Positions 11,659 through 22,563 of a DNA stretch of 64,000 nt are shown here, one piece after another. Numbering within the stretch: position 1 is the stretch's first letter; the number at the start of each line of letters is the position of its first letter. The position numbers and the translations under genes are program-made. The stretch covers positions 2,205,527 to 2,269,526 of the forward strand of contig NW_006921541.1 in the NCBI RefSeq assembly GCF_000340215.1, given 5' to 3'. The notes beneath the pieces are model-generated. The model saw nothing but the letters and a program-made list of their open reading frames with translations, ran no database searches and had not been told where the DNA came from. The stretch is from Pseudocercospora fijiensis CIRAD86 (lineage: Eukaryota > Ascomycota > Dothideomycetes > Mycosphaerellales > Mycosphaerellaceae).

Positions 11659-13477
11659 ATGGCGAACGATCACCGGAACTCTACTGCCTTTATTGGTACG
11701 CCAACCGAACGTTTGATAGATGAGCGCGATCCCAGGAGTCCAATTGAGGACAGCATGGATCTTCTCCGTGTGCTTGAATATCCGCAGATGCTCGGGAAAA
11801 CATATCTGGATCATGCAGGAACTACGGTACGTAACACAAATCGATATGTGGGCATCGTGCTGACGTTGGTCTCAGCCATGGGCAAAGAGTCTCATCAACG
11901 CATATGCCGCTAGCATGACTGACACTTTATATGGCAATCCTCACTCGGAGCACAAACCTTCAAGAGATGCAGACGCTCGTGTTGAGCGTACTCGCCGGAA
12001 AGCGCTGGAGTTCTTCAACGCTGATCCAGACGATTTCGACTTGATCTTCACGCCTAACGCGACTGGTGCTATCAAGCTTGTACATGACTGCTTTCGTGAT
12101 TATTCATCTGATCCAGATGGCAGAAGTTGGTGGTATGGATACCACAAAGACTCTCATACGTCTATTGTCGGCGTCCGCGAAGGAACAGAAAATCATAGAT
12201 GCTTTCGTAACGATCGAGAGGTCGATCTCTGGATCGAATCTCGCGGCCTGGGCGCAGCAGCGGCACACGAAGTCGGCTTGTTTGCATATCCAGGACAATC
12301 AAACATGACCGGACGAAGATTTCCTTTAGACTGGCCAGTCCGCATTCGCAACCGCGTCAAAGCTGAAGTATACACTCTCCTCGACGCAGCGGCGCTGGCA
12401 TCGACAGCTCAAATCGACCTTTCAGATGCTACCAGAGCCCCAGATCTCATCGCCGTATCCTTCTACAAGATCTTCGGCATGCCGAATCTCGGCGCCCTCC
12501 TCGTCCGCAAATCCTCCCCCGTCGTCGAAATCCTCAAACGTCGAAGATTCTTCGGCGGCGGCACCGTCGACATGGTAATAGCCGTCAACGACGCCTGGGT
12601 CGACCGCAAAGATAACCTCCACAGCAGATTAGAAGACGGAACCTTGCCCTTCACCTCCATCTTCGCCCTAGAGATCGCAATCGAAATCCACGAAAACCTC
12701 TACGGCCCTGCCCCAATGACTTTCATATCAAGCCACACATCCCACCTCATAAACCTCCTCTACGATTCCCTCACCTCCCTCCACCACTCCAACGGCGTGT
12801 CCGTCGTGAGAATCTATAAAGACCCAACGTCAATCTTCGGAGACGCACGTCTTCAAGGCGCGACTATAGCGTTCAATATCCAGAAATTTTCCGGGGGGCT
12901 TGTCAGTTATATGGAAGTGGAGAAAGAAGCTAATGAGCAAGATATTTATGTGCGGAGTGGAAGTCTCTGCAATCCGGGGGGATTTGCGACGTTTTTGAAA
13001 TTTTCGCCGAGCGAGTTGAAGGAGGCGAGGCTTTGGGGTCATAAGTGTTCGGAGCCCGAGGCGGAGTTTAAGGGGAAGGCTCTCGGGGTTGTGAGGGTGA
13101 GTTTGGGGGCTATGTCGAATGAGGCCGATTTGGAGAGGTTTGTGGGGTTTTTGAGGGGGACTTATGTTGATCGGGTGTATGAGGGTGGGGGACAGATTAC
13201 GGAAGTTGGAGTTGGATCGGAGTCGTCTAAGAACCGGGGGAGAGATGTTACTGCTGCTGTGTTTAAGGTGTCTTCTGGGGTGGAAGATCGAGCGGTCTCG
13301 AGAGAGGGGAAGTTCGTGAAAGGTGGGCGTTTACCTCCTTCGTCGGGTGTGAGAGAGGACTCGGTTAGTGTTGATGAGAGGAGCGTGGAGGAGAAGAGCT
13401 TGGGGGTGGTGAAGAATAGTGGGAGTAGGATTCGGAGGATGAAGAAGAGTATTATGGGTGTTTTAAGGGCACGCTAG
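11659..13477 (+). CDS. Molybdenum cofactor sulfurase-like PLP-dependent enzyme (aminotransferase class V)
   Basis: Two exons, 11659-11826 and 11876-13477, with a 49-bp GTACGT...CTCAG intron that restores the frame; 589 aa. Residues 49-56 read YLDHAGTT, the family's PLP-site entrance, followed after the intron by a PW and YGNPHSEH motif. SFYKIFG places the Schiff-base lysine at about residue 254, and a C-terminal SLCNPGG segment is present. This matches the N-terminal NifS-like domain of MOCOS, which transfers sulfur to Moco for xanthine dehydrogenase and aldehyde oxidase. No C-terminal MOSC domain follows; instead a Ser/Arg/Lys-rich tail of about 110 residues ends the protein. It may be a stand-alone paralogue rather than the canonical enzyme. 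Confidence 0.85.
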
Positions 13478-14236
13478 GTGGCATGCGCTATACATGGGAA
13501 TTTGGAGCACGCAAGGCTTACGAATTTGATGAATGATAGATAGATGGAGCTTGGGTCGAGTTGTAGATAATGGGCGACATGGCATCGTTTGAGCGTTTTC
13601 TGGGAAGCGCCTTGCGTCTCAAATATAAAGCTGTGTCTTGATGAAGATGGCGAGCCGCACCGAAGGCTCTTCCTGATATGAGCTTGTACCATCTCAGTGA
13701 GTGCCAGAGTGCTGCGGACGGTTAAAGTGTCTGCGCGACCGGTCAGCCAACTACCTTGATGCGATCATCGAAATTGATCCGCCTTCAGCGTGAGCCTGGA
13801 GCGTGACCTTGTGCAATGCTTGATGGTTGCACAGCGTGCAGATCCGATAACTCATTATCCCTCTCTTCACACGGCCATGTCCTGGCGAAAGTTTGGGTAG
13901 ATCGGACATGCGGTGATTCATGTGCTCAAAGGAATGCCCGTACTTTTACCCCAATGATGATGAGAGCCTTTCTCGGGAGCAGGTAGCTAAATCAAGGGAG
14001 AGGAAGGAAGGCAAGACTGAGATTGGAAGCAGAATGGAAATGGGGAACTTTGGCGAGCACGACGTAGGATCGCAAGTATGCAGAGAGACGTCGCAAACCG
14101 GAGGGCGAGGAGTGAGGTTTTTCGAGCATCGCCAGCATAGACTTTGCTGATCTTGAATTTTCTCGCTACGGCATGAGGTGGTGGCCTGGCCTGAGCTTTT
14201 GTATGCCTCCTCAATCCTGCACCTCTTTCAACCAGC
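13478..14236. other. Intergenic region between convergent genes
   Basis: 3' flanks of the plus-strand PLP enzyme and the minus-strand rps20. Short ORFs on both strands lack domains. Nothing recognised. Confidence 0.5.
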
Positions 14237-14662
14237 TTATGCAGCAATGGTAACCTCGACCTCAACACCAGCCTCGATGTTGATGATGATCTGCTTGACG
14301 ACCTCGGTTGGGGCGTTCAAGTCGATCAGACGCTTGTGGATGCTATAACAAGATCATCAGTCCCGTATCCCAAGACGCCGCTCCCTCTTTCCAGGTTGAA
14401 ATATTTATACTCACCGCATCTCGTACATGTCCCAAGTCTTAGAACCCTCACCACAAGGAGTCTTGCGGGTAGAGATCTTGAGGTTCTTGGTTGGCATGCG
14501 AACTGGGCCCTTGACGCGCAACTCCTTGCTCTTGGCACGCTCGATCAGCTCGGTGCAGACCTTCTCGAGGGCCTGGACCTTGCGGGAAGTGAGGGTGATT
14601 CGGATCTTGTGGATCTTTGGCTGGTCGAGCTGGGAGGTCTTCTTTGCGTCCTGGAAAGACAT
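14237..14662 (-). CDS. rps20: 40S ribosomal protein S20 (uS10)
   Basis: Exon 1 is 14415-14662 and exon 2 is 14237-14342, joined across a 72-bp GTGAGT...TATAG intron that splits an Arg codon; 117 aa, the usual fungal length. The conserved body is [19 protein letters not shown], the [10 protein letters not shown] block and, after the splice, IHKRLIDL and a C-terminal [12 protein letters not shown]. uS10 is a component of the head of the small ribosomal subunit. A further GTAAGT...CACAG pair at 14733-14787 would remove 55 bp from the 5' UTR, a common arrangement in fungal ribosomal protein genes. It is divergently arranged with cue3. Confidence 0.97.
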
Positions 14663-15059
14663 GTTGGCGGTGGTTTTTGGGGGTTTTTTGCGTGAGGATG
14701 TAGGTTTTGGTAGGGGCGGAGTTCGACCACGACTGTGGTATTGTTAGAATCGCGGGGATCTATACTGTGAGTCTGGGTATGACTTACCTCGGTGTAGACA
14801 CGCGGCAAAGTGATGATCGATAGAGAGCAAAGAAAGTGTCTCCAGAATTCGCGACGTTCGAAATGGATGTGGGCTTTGCGGGACAGCCGAAGTGCAGCCG
14901 CTTGCCGGACTCCGAAAGTTAGACACAAACGGAAGGACGATGTCTCTACAATTCGACTGCACCTCGTCATTGTGAGCCATTCAATTTTCTTTCGATAATA
15001 CGAGTGCAAGGTCTTGGTGCATATGCGTGGCAGTCGCACACACAACACTGACACTAGCG
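14663..15059. promoter_or_regulatory. Shared intergenic promoter of rps20 and cue3
   Basis: About 400 bp separate the two divergent start codons, so both promoters must lie here. The rps20 side contains the predicted 5' UTR intron (14733-14787). I did not identify individual factor sites. Confidence 0.5.
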
Positions 15060-17027
15060 ATGTCGTTGCCATTTGCTCCAATACCGCCAGCGACTGTTCG
15101 ATTGAGCCTTGGCCCAGAAGAATGGGAAGCTTGCCTGGATGCATGGCTTACACTGTCCGACGCCCTGCTGAGCCTCTCTCGCGATCAATTCCGCCTTCAG
15201 TCGAGCGAAAAAGGCTCATTACCTGCCTTCTTGGCTTCATTCTATCATGAGCTTGACAGAGTTCAGCCCGAGGATCACACGCTCGGCACTCCAAAAGCTC
15301 TCTCTCTCAGGAAAGCTTGTTTCAAACTGATTGCACGCATACTCAGCGGTGATGCACCGATACCTGTCTCTTCACTTGACTGGGGCTTCCTCTCGAGCTT
15401 TTGTCATGCTCACATGAAAAGCGTAGCTGCGTCTCAGCTGCTTTCGAGGGTATGGAAGAAGAAGTCCGAACTTTTGATACCGAACTTGCAGAAACAGAAA
15501 GACGCCATCACTCAGGCTCTTGATTCGAAAAACGTAGATCCTGCTATACCGCTTCTCACAAGACTGGCTCCTGTGATCTATCTATCACCCGACATCGGAG
15601 CTTTTTTCCTTACTGGATCCGACTTCCTGGATTCTTTGGTAGCAGCATACAGTCGTACTGTAGCAGACCACCAGAAGAAAGCTATATCGACAGTGGTATA
15701 TCTGGGACTAGTTTCCTGGGTCAAGTCTGACTCGCCCAACAACTCGATTCTGTACGATCATCTCTACACCTTGAAGTCCCAAGGCCAAAGGTCGCCGCCA
15801 GATCAATCGGTAATTGCAGATGTCGTTACCAACACTTCGCTTTTGGCGAAGACTCGCCACTCCCTGGGGAACAAAGCCCCGGAAAGATTGGTCAAGCTGC
15901 TTGATACTCTTGAAACGTGTCGCACGCCCAGTATCGCCCGCGCAAAGAAGCGCAATCACCGCAGTCGAAGCAGAGCGAAGGGCAAACAACCTGTCTCCAA
16001 GTCTGAACTTCACGTGCATCAACTGAGTCTGGTCACTCAAGTCCAGGATCTGTTTCCAGACTTGGGCTCCGCCTTTGTGCTGAAGCTTCTTGGTGAGTAC
16101 AACGACGATGTCGAACAGGTGACAGCACATCTACTGGACGATTCTCTGCCTCCACATCTGGCCTCACTCGATCGGACCGAGCAAGCGCCTATCTTCGACA
16201 CCAGTGTGCAGGCCGAGATAGACAATCTCGCTCCAAAATCAACGCCATCGCTGGCTTCTGAATCCTTCATTCCCGAGAGACGCAATGTATTCGATGATGA
16301 CGAGCTTGACCGGCTTGACTTCGACACCAGTCGTTTACACATCGGCAAGCGAAGCAAGAGTACTGCCAGCTCGGACCAGCCGAACAAAGCCGCAATATTG
16401 TCTGCGCTGGCCGCATTTGACAGCGATGACGATGAACGCGATGACACATACGATGGAGAAGACGTAGGCGGCACCATTGACTCCGCAAACCCAGATGGGG
16501 AGCCAGGTCCTGCTGCCAAGGTGACTCAGGAAGAGAACGATATGGCACTGTTCACTGCATACAAGTCGGCGCCGGAGATTTTTGGCCGGACCTTTGATGT
16601 ACGCAGGAGCCAAGCACGAGCTGCACTGAAATCAGAAACAGGCATGTCAGATGAGCAGATCGAAGGTTGGGCAGTCATGCTACAGCGTGATCCGAAACGC
16701 TTGAAACGATTGGAAGCACAAGCTGGTAACAGCTTTGCGGGACAACAGCCAGAGCTGGCACGCACATCATACCGTGAGAGCCCTGGCAACACCGAGACCG
16801 AAGACTCTGATGCTGCACAAGGTGGTAGAGGTGGCTTCCGTGGTCGAGGTCGTGGGCGTGGAAGAGGTGGTGGAGGGCGCGGCGGCGGGAATGTTGCTGG
16901 CCCGTCAAGTGATCCGAACACAGCTCAAGCTCAGCGCAGGAAGGAGGCGAGCAAGAGCAGCAGGGCGAATCATAACCGCCGACAACAGCGGGCGAAGAAG
17001 ATGGCCAGAGGCGGATTTCCCGGTTGA
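15060..17027 (+). CDS. cue3: CUE-domain protein, Cue3/ASCC2-like subunit of the RQT complex
   Basis: Single exon, 655 aa from the ATG at 15060; the frame opens at a GTG at 15027 but the first ATG is preferred. An N-terminal helical region is followed by a CUE domain at about residues 320-367 ([10 protein letters not shown], then [20 protein letters not shown]). An acidic middle and a C-terminal RGG tract at about 588-612 lie before a basic end with [10 protein letters not shown]. The layout matches yeast Cue3 and human ASCC2, which bind ubiquitin on stalled ribosomes and help the helicase Slh1 split them in ribosome-associated quality control. It is divergent from rps20, a ribosomal gene. Confidence 0.85.
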   Translation: MSLPFAPIPPATVRLSLGPEEWEACLDAWLTLSDALLSLSRDQFRLQSSEKGSLPAFLASFYHELDRVQPEDHTLGTPKALSLRKACFKLIARILSGDAPIPVSSLDWGFLSSFCHAHMKSVAASQLLSRVWKKKSELLIPNLQKQKDAITQALDSKNVDPAIPLLTRLAPVIYLSPDIGAFFLTGSDFLDSLVAAYSRTVADHQKKAISTVVYLGLVSWVKSDSPNNSILYDHLYTLKSQGQRSPPDQSVIADVVTNTSLLAKTRHSLGNKAPERLVKLLDTLETCRTPSIARAKKRNHRSRSRAKGKQPVSKSELHVHQLSLVTQVQDLFPDLGSAFVLKLLGEYNDDVEQVTAHLLDDSLPPHLASLDRTEQAPIFDTSVQAEIDNLAPKSTPSLASESFIPERRNVFDDDELDRLDFDTSRLHIGKRSKSTASSDQPNKAAILSALAAFDSDDDERDDTYDGEDVGGTIDSANPDGEPGPAAKVTQEENDMALFTAYKSAPEIFGRTFDVRRSQARAALKSETGMSDEQIEGWAVMLQRDPKRLKRLEAQAGNSFAGQQPELARTSYRESPGNTETEDSDAAQGGRGGFRGRGRGRGRGGGGRGGGNVAGPSSDPNTAQAQRRKEASKSSRANHNRRQQRAKKMARGGFPG

Positions 17028-18061
17028 GTAAAACTTAAAATTCGTGTCTGGCGTCTACAGTTATGAGAAGAATTATTTGCCCGTCGATAGCGAAAACTCA
17101 TGAATGCCGCCTAGCTCTTCCTTCCCCAGTATGTGACATTCTTCAAGCCACAAACGGAGCCACGCATTTTACTGCGATGAGGTGGGTCAGCGCTCTGTGG
17201 TGCTTGTGTCTAGAAGACTAACTATTGCTCAAGGATCGATATGAGAAGAACAGCAGAGGAAAGATATGTGTATGTCCTCAATTATGTGAAAATGTGAGAC
17301 ACTGACATGGTAAAGTGGATCGATAAAGGTCTGTAATGTTGGTGTTTCGGGATCAATTCTTCCCGCTAATTCTAATCGCCCATAGTCACGAACAACGTGA
17401 TGGACAATCGTGAGGACTGCGACTATAAGACTTTGGCCAACACATACAACCCTTTAAAGGCAATCGGGGAGTATCATCCGTCTCAGATCACCATTTGTCC
17501 TTGGTTCTTTCAGTGGGCTCATCGAGAGCAATACCATGTATGTCTCTCGAGATTTTACTGAGACTGCAGTGCGGACTGACGATGTCCTTTCGTCCAATGG
17601 CGTACTGCCTGTCAAGTCTTGGCTTCCTTCGACTATCTGCAAGATCTCGACATCACTCTAGCGCTCTGGCCACTTTATCCTGGGACCGGTGACTACAGTG
17701 TCAGTGACGACGTAGTAGTTGCAATACTCGAGCTCCTCAAGCCGGTCCATGCTGTAAGGTTCACCGTAACCTTGACGAACGACTTCTCCGATGGCGCACA
17801 AGAGCGGCTTGGCTCTTTGCCATCCAGTATTCACCGACGTGAGAGGCGAGGAATTGGGTTCTATTTCCACGAGTGAGATGATTGAGGCCGATTCTTCGTT
17901 TGCCTGCATATGTCAGTCAAGCGTGACGGCAGTGTTTGCAACGTGCACTATGCCATGCAATCTGGGAGGCAAACCTGGTGCGATCGATCTGGCGAATTTG
18001 GACATGACACTCTACTGATAGCGAGCTTTCCCTCATTTGCAGACTGCGGCCATTTTCTACA
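17028..18061 (+). pseudogene. Intergenic region with a likely broken gene fragment (about 17400-18018)
   Basis: An ATG at 17400 opens 46 natural-looking codons ending at a GTATGT donor. A second piece at about 17620-17876 reads FDYLQDLDITLALWPLYPG, and a third at 17791-18018 is in another frame. No acceptor I can find joins piece one to piece two in frame. The middle piece resembles the tail of fungal F-box-associated or DUF7730-like proteins, but only weakly. I read this as a decayed gene of unknown function; a missed exon is the alternative. Confidence 0.3.
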
Positions 18062-18820
18062 ATGTGTCGCACTGAGATCATCACTTATTATTGCGCCTCA
18101 CCAAAATGTGCTTCGCCAGACGAACCATACGAAGAGCTCATCTCGTACAAGATATGCGTACCCACCCATTATGACCACGAGGACTACCATATCGACAGGC
18201 TGAATCAAGATGCCGCGACGATCAGGGATGCGGAGAGGAGCACTGTGCGTAAAGGCTCATGTCTTCGTTGCGAAGAAGACCAGAGCCAAGACCCTGCGAG
18301 ATACCTGTCTTGGATCCGAAATCCAGCTTCGACAACCACAAACCAGAGCACCGTCGCTGGCAACGTGGTCAGCTTCAACGATGTCGATCCTTTGCAACGG
18401 CAAGATCTGTGCAGAAAGCTGGTAGCAATTGAGCCACCCCTCCCCTCAACGGCGTGTCCTTGGCTTTGCGCACGACTGGAACTTTCTCAAGACGTTTGCA
18501 CGCTTGCCACACAAATTCTCGACGCTGTTGATCGCAGCAACTTCGATGGGCGGCATCAGGATCCAGCGCTTCTCGGTGCCGGCGTCTTCATGGCTGCATA
18601 TCTTTTGGGCGAGAGAAAGCTCAAGGCGAAGGAGGTCAAGAGATGCATGAAAGGTAGTCACAGAGATCAAATCGAGGCTGCTTATTCGTTGCTGCATGGG
18701 AAGTGGGATACAATCTTGAGAAGTCAGGTTGGAGGAGGTTTGAGGTATCGGATTGATGATGGCAGGCTGCCAAAGCCGGTCAGGGGAGACTGGGCGCCCA
18801 GAGATCACTGGATGATGTGA
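18062..18820 (+). CDS. Small cysteine-containing protein with a TFIIB/cyclin-fold-like region
   Basis: Single exon, 252 aa, ATG at 18062. The N-terminal 80 residues hold scattered Cys/His (CRTE, YYCASPKC, CVPTHYDHEDYH, CLRCEED) that could bind zinc. Residues about 142-218 have the pattern of a TFIIB cyclin-like repeat: an ATQILDAV helix, then LLGAGVFMAAYLLGERK, KEVKRCMK and IEAAYSLLHGKWDTIL. In TFIIB and Brf1 this helix bundle contacts TBP and DNA. Here there is only one repeat and no B-linker, so a role in transcription is inference. No neighbour suggests a pathway. Confidence 0.6.
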   Translation: MCRTEIITYYCASPKCASPDEPYEELISYKICVPTHYDHEDYHIDRLNQDAATIRDAERSTVRKGSCLRCEEDQSQDPARYLSWIRNPASTTTNQSTVAGNVVSFNDVDPLQRQDLCRKLVAIEPPLPSTACPWLCARLELSQDVCTLATQILDAVDRSNFDGRHQDPALLGAGVFMAAYLLGERKLKAKEVKRCMKGSHRDQIEAAYSLLHGKWDTILRSQVGGGLRYRIDDGRLPKPVRGDWAPRDHWMM

Positions 18821-19312
18821 CAGGCTGGATATCATCCGTTGTGTATGAAGTATGATATACTTAAGGAGTTAATCTGCTTTTTGTGATGCCGTCACGCCTC
18901 GGCTGTCTCGTGTCTCTCGATACAACGGTGTCCCTTGAAGTTTCGAGGTAGTAGATTGAGAGTGCGAGTCTGGTCGGACAGTGACACAGCTGCAGTCAAC
19001 GGAGAATTCTGATCTGATGAAGGCGAATGTAGTCGGGCAGTGGCTTCGATTGGGCACTAAGTTTCTGCTCCCCTCGCTGTCTTGCACAAGCAATCCAATT
19101 ATTGAGCGCTTAGGATAACAAATTCGCGATGATTGTCAGAGGGTGAAGAATGTATTGCTCATCAGGCCAAGATGAAGTTGCTGCTCGGTGAAAGTACTGC
19201 CAAGACTTGGCCGGAGCGAGCCGAACGTCGTAGCAACGCCAGAAAAGGAAGTTTGTTTTGATCAGTCCATTCGCAAACGCGAACTTAGCGACACGACCAT
19301 CGGCATAGTATT
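18821..19312. other. Intergenic region, nothing recognised
   Basis: About 490 bp between two plus-strand genes. No ORF with a recognisable domain, repeat or RNA gene seen. Confidence 0.5.
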
Positions 19313-21286
19313 ATGGCTAGGCGCAGAATATTGGAGGACAGCGAAGAGGAACACAGGCCCTCGCAGAGCCCAGTACCGTCTTGGCCGACAGACACGAGCA
19401 GGCCAGCCCGGAACATACGAACCACGACATTGAGACGTGCCAAGCTTGAGGACTCTGATGTTGCAGCAGCAGACACAGAATCCAATGGCAGCGAGAAGGA
19501 GAAGACAAGAGATGCGCCAAAGTCCAAGTCTCAGATCCGGCTGGCTCCTCTGAAGTCTCTGGAACATCGTCACACCTTGACCATCCAAGATGACACGCCT
19601 GCGCGATCTCGAAAACGTGGACCGTTAAGACCCTCGACAACCACGTCTGAGAAGATAGTATTGCCTAAGCAGAAATCCAGACGAGCCCTTACGCCGGAGA
19701 TTCCCTCCAGCATACCCTCCGACCAAGAGGTGGACGATGACAATGCGGAGCAGCAGTCTCAGACCGAGGATATTGATTTTGAGGAGAGCATATGGTGTGG
19801 GTCCGATGGAGACGCTCCTGCTTCAGACGAGGATCTTCCAAGTCCGAGCACATTCTTTCCAGCTGTGCGGAAGAGGGAAGATCAATGTGATATCTCGCGC
19901 GATGTGGCAGCGCTTCAAATTTTCGATGATGAAGTCCCACCTCCTTTCAAGCCGCTGAGCATCGACTTCACACGAAAGCCTTCGAGAATAGTCCATTCCT
20001 CTGACAAGGAAAACCAGAGCGCCCTGGATCACCCCTCTTCCCCAGGGTACAAGTACCCGCAGTCTTCTAAGAAGATATTGGAGCGGCCTACGACTCCTCC
20101 GCCCGCAACAGAATCTCCGGGGAAGCTCAAATCGCCATCAAAGCTGCAGTCTCCATCCAAAAGAGCACCACGAGTTCCAACACCACCACTGCGACCGAGT
20201 CTTGATGCGTTCTGGACAGCGGAAGCGGTGAATGATTGGAACGACCAGTACTCGCCTCAGAAGCCGCTGAAGTCGCCCCGCAAGCTCTTTTCAACGCAGC
20301 CACCCGCCCTCGATAGAGATGGATCGTTTCCCAAAGTTTCACCTTGCAAGCTACCCCAAAGCCCATCGAAGCGCACAAAGGCTGAAGTGCAAGCTCGAAA
20401 AGATTGGGACATCCGAAAGCATAGTCTGGCCTCAAGTTTCCTCGCTGAGCTAGATCAGACAATCACAGGCGGCAAGGTGTCAGACCTGAGTGATAGTACA
20501 GGGGGCGTACAACTCGTATGGTCCAAGACGCTCAACTCGACAGCCGGGCGGGCAAATTGGCGCCGCGAGACGACAAGATCGCACTCGAAAGAGGACCCCA
20601 CAAAACTGATTGCGGTTCATAAGCACTTTGCCTCAATCGAACTCGCTGAGAAAGTTCTGACCTACTCCGAAGAAGCCGAGACCAAGCTCATCAACGTGAT
20701 TGCGCATGAGTTCTGTCACCTCTGCAATTTCATGATCTCTGGAGTCAAAGACCAGCCTCATGGTGCGAGCTTCAAGCAATGGGGCGCCAAATGCTCGAGA
20801 GCGTTCGCGGATCGGGGTATCAATGTGACGACCAAGCACAGCTATGAGATTGAATATAAGTATATTTGGCGTTGCGAAGATGAGGAATGCGGTATGGAGT
20901 TCAAGCGCCATTCGAAGAGCATTGATCCGAAGCGACATAGATGTGGCCAGTGTCGAGCCAACCTTTTGCAGATCAAACCAGTCCCTCGAGGAGGAGCGAA
21001 GGCGGGTAGTCAGAACTCTGGCAAGGCGACTCCAATCAATGGCATGTCCGGCATACCGCCCAAGGCTACTCCAGTCACTGGATATGCTGCTTATGTGAAG
21101 GAGCATTTCGCGAATCTGAAGAAGAGCATGCCTGGATCAAGTCATAAGCAGGTTATGGAAGCGCTTGGAAAGCAGTATCGCGATGAGAAAGCAGCGAAGG
21201 CTACTGGTGCTGTTGATATTGATGATGTGGCGAAGAAGCTCGGGAGTGTTCGCTTAGATGAGCAAGAGGTCATCGACTTGGATTGA
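19313..21286 (+). CDS. GCNA-type SprT-like metalloprotease with C-terminal HMG-like box
   Basis: Single exon, 657 aa, ATG at 19313. The first 340 residues are disordered, acidic and Ser/Pro rich with repeated SPSK motifs. A SprT domain follows, with the catalytic HEFCH at 465-469 and the third ligand region in PHGASFKQWG. A zinc ribbon (C at about 522 and 527, CGQC at 544-547) closes it. Residues about 586-630 (GYAAYVKEHF to ALGKQYRDEK) look like an HMG box. This layout is that of fungal GCNA/ACRC orthologues such as S. pombe C19G7.04. SprT family members degrade DNA-protein crosslinks; an acidic disordered N-terminus is typical of GCNA. Confidence 0.88.
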   Translation: MARRRILEDSEEEHRPSQSPVPSWPTDTSRPARNIRTTTLRRAKLEDSDVAAADTESNGSEKEKTRDAPKSKSQIRLAPLKSLEHRHTLTIQDDTPARSRKRGPLRPSTTTSEKIVLPKQKSRRALTPEIPSSIPSDQEVDDDNAEQQSQTEDIDFEESIWCGSDGDAPASDEDLPSPSTFFPAVRKREDQCDISRDVAALQIFDDEVPPPFKPLSIDFTRKPSRIVHSSDKENQSALDHPSSPGYKYPQSSKKILERPTTPPPATESPGKLKSPSKLQSPSKRAPRVPTPPLRPSLDAFWTAEAVNDWNDQYSPQKPLKSPRKLFSTQPPALDRDGSFPKVSPCKLPQSPSKRTKAEVQARKDWDIRKHSLASSFLAELDQTITGGKVSDLSDSTGGVQLVWSKTLNSTAGRANWRRETTRSHSKEDPTKLIAVHKHFASIELAEKVLTYSEEAETKLINVIAHEFCHLCNFMISGVKDQPHGASFKQWGAKCSRAFADRGINVTTKHSYEIEYKYIWRCEDEECGMEFKRHSKSIDPKRHRCGQCRANLLQIKPVPRGGAKAGSQNSGKATPINGMSGIPPKATPVTGYAAYVKEHFANLKKSMPGSSHKQVMEALGKQYRDEKAAKATGAVDIDDVAKKLGSVRLDEQEVIDLD

Positions 21287-21392
21287 TGACTCGAATGATT
21301 CTTGCTGTAGCTGAATATGCCACGGCGCTCCTTGCAAGCTGGTCGATAGCGGGAGATATAGACCTCTCGTATGGTGGGCGGGCGTCGCTCGC

Positions 21393-22101
21393 TCAAGCCT
21401 CCTGGACAAACAACCCCCAGTCTTTGATCTCAAAACTCTCCAAAACCTTTTCCTTGACCAATTTTCCAGCCTCGAGCAGATTCCCATACTTGCCAGCAGC
21501 AGGATCTACATCCTCCTTGACGTAACTTCCGGGCAAATGCGGAACATTAATCGCAATGACAATGTCCGTCTTCTGCTGCTGGAGTCTCACAACTATCAAC
21601 AGAACTCCCACAAAATCGGGCTCATTTGGTCTCCCGCGCTGCTTTTCTCCAGGAGGTGATGTAGCGAGGAGAGTCATGGCTGTTGTAGTCGGCATTTTAG
21701 ACAAAAAGGCGGAACCCGTGCTATGGAGTGTTGTCTGGCCTGCATCTTCGTCTACGATGTCAGACAGATGGTATCTGAGTCAGTCAGTCAGTCAGTCAGC
21801 ATGCGGATATGCGAGATGGCGTGGGGAAAGGAATAGGAACTTTACTTTAATGCTTCAATATCATTGTTCTTCTCCACTCGCTCTAGGATGTCGAATACTA
21901 TGCTTGAGAACCCTTCTTTGTCGAGGTAGACTTCTTGGTTGTCGGGTACTTGGCGAATTTGGCTGTGAGACTGATTAGGACATGAGTTTCACGGGCTGAT
22001 CACGCTTTTCAGTCTTACGATACGTCTTCGAATGTCGCAGGGATGTCGGCGATGATGGCGCCGCCGAAGAGCTCGACGGTTTTGAATTGATTGGCAGCCA
22101 T
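21393..22101 (-). CDS. mog1: Mog1, Ran nucleotide-release factor
   Basis: Three exons, 22019-22101, 21846-21962 and 21393-21774, joined in frame to 193 aa. The spliced protein starts with LFGGAIIADIP and continues IRQVPDNQEVYLD, both hallmarks of Mog1, and ends with the AINVPHLP region and a short helical tail. Mog1 binds Gsp1/Ran and promotes nucleotide release, supporting nuclear protein import. Introns are 56 bp and 71 bp; the second carries a (GTCA)n run next to its acceptor. The gene is convergent with the GCNA gene, with 106 bp between stop codons. Confidence 0.93.
21777..21799. repeat. (GTCA)n microsatellite in mog1 intron 2
   Basis: About five tandem tetranucleotides directly abut the intron's acceptor side. 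Length variation here would change the spacing between branch site and acceptor. Confidence 0.85.
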
Positions 22102-22563
22102 TCTCAAGCTGGCGGTCTGAAGTTGCGATTGTAATCTGGGATGAATGTTTGCTTGATGGGGTGATTGTCAAATACGTGTTTCTTGATGACTTTTATGAGT
22201 CGTGCTTAAGGTAGGCAACGCCAGGCACCGAATTAGGCAGGAGCGAAAGACTGCTGCCTGGTAAGTAAGTGAACAACGACTCCACATGTGCACACACGCG
22301 GCAGCAAAGAAATTACAAAACAATAAAATTCGTGAAATATGAAAATTTCGTGTGTCGTCTCATTTCTGCAGAAAGCAACCTCGCATGGAGTGCGTATGGA
22401 GAAGTTGTGGCCTGGAAATTCAGGCAGAAACTTTTCGCCTACCTCACTACTCACGATCGCTTCCCTTATCCCTTTCCATCGCCATGCATGCAAACTTCCA
22501 TCCGTCTAGCGCCTCAGCTGGAGTCTATAATCTTCAGCATGTAATCAACACGACTGGACTACC
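22102..22563. other. Intergenic region, nothing recognised
   Basis: About 460 bp upstream of mog1 and downstream of a minus-strand hypothetical gene. No domain-bearing ORF found. Confidence 0.5.
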
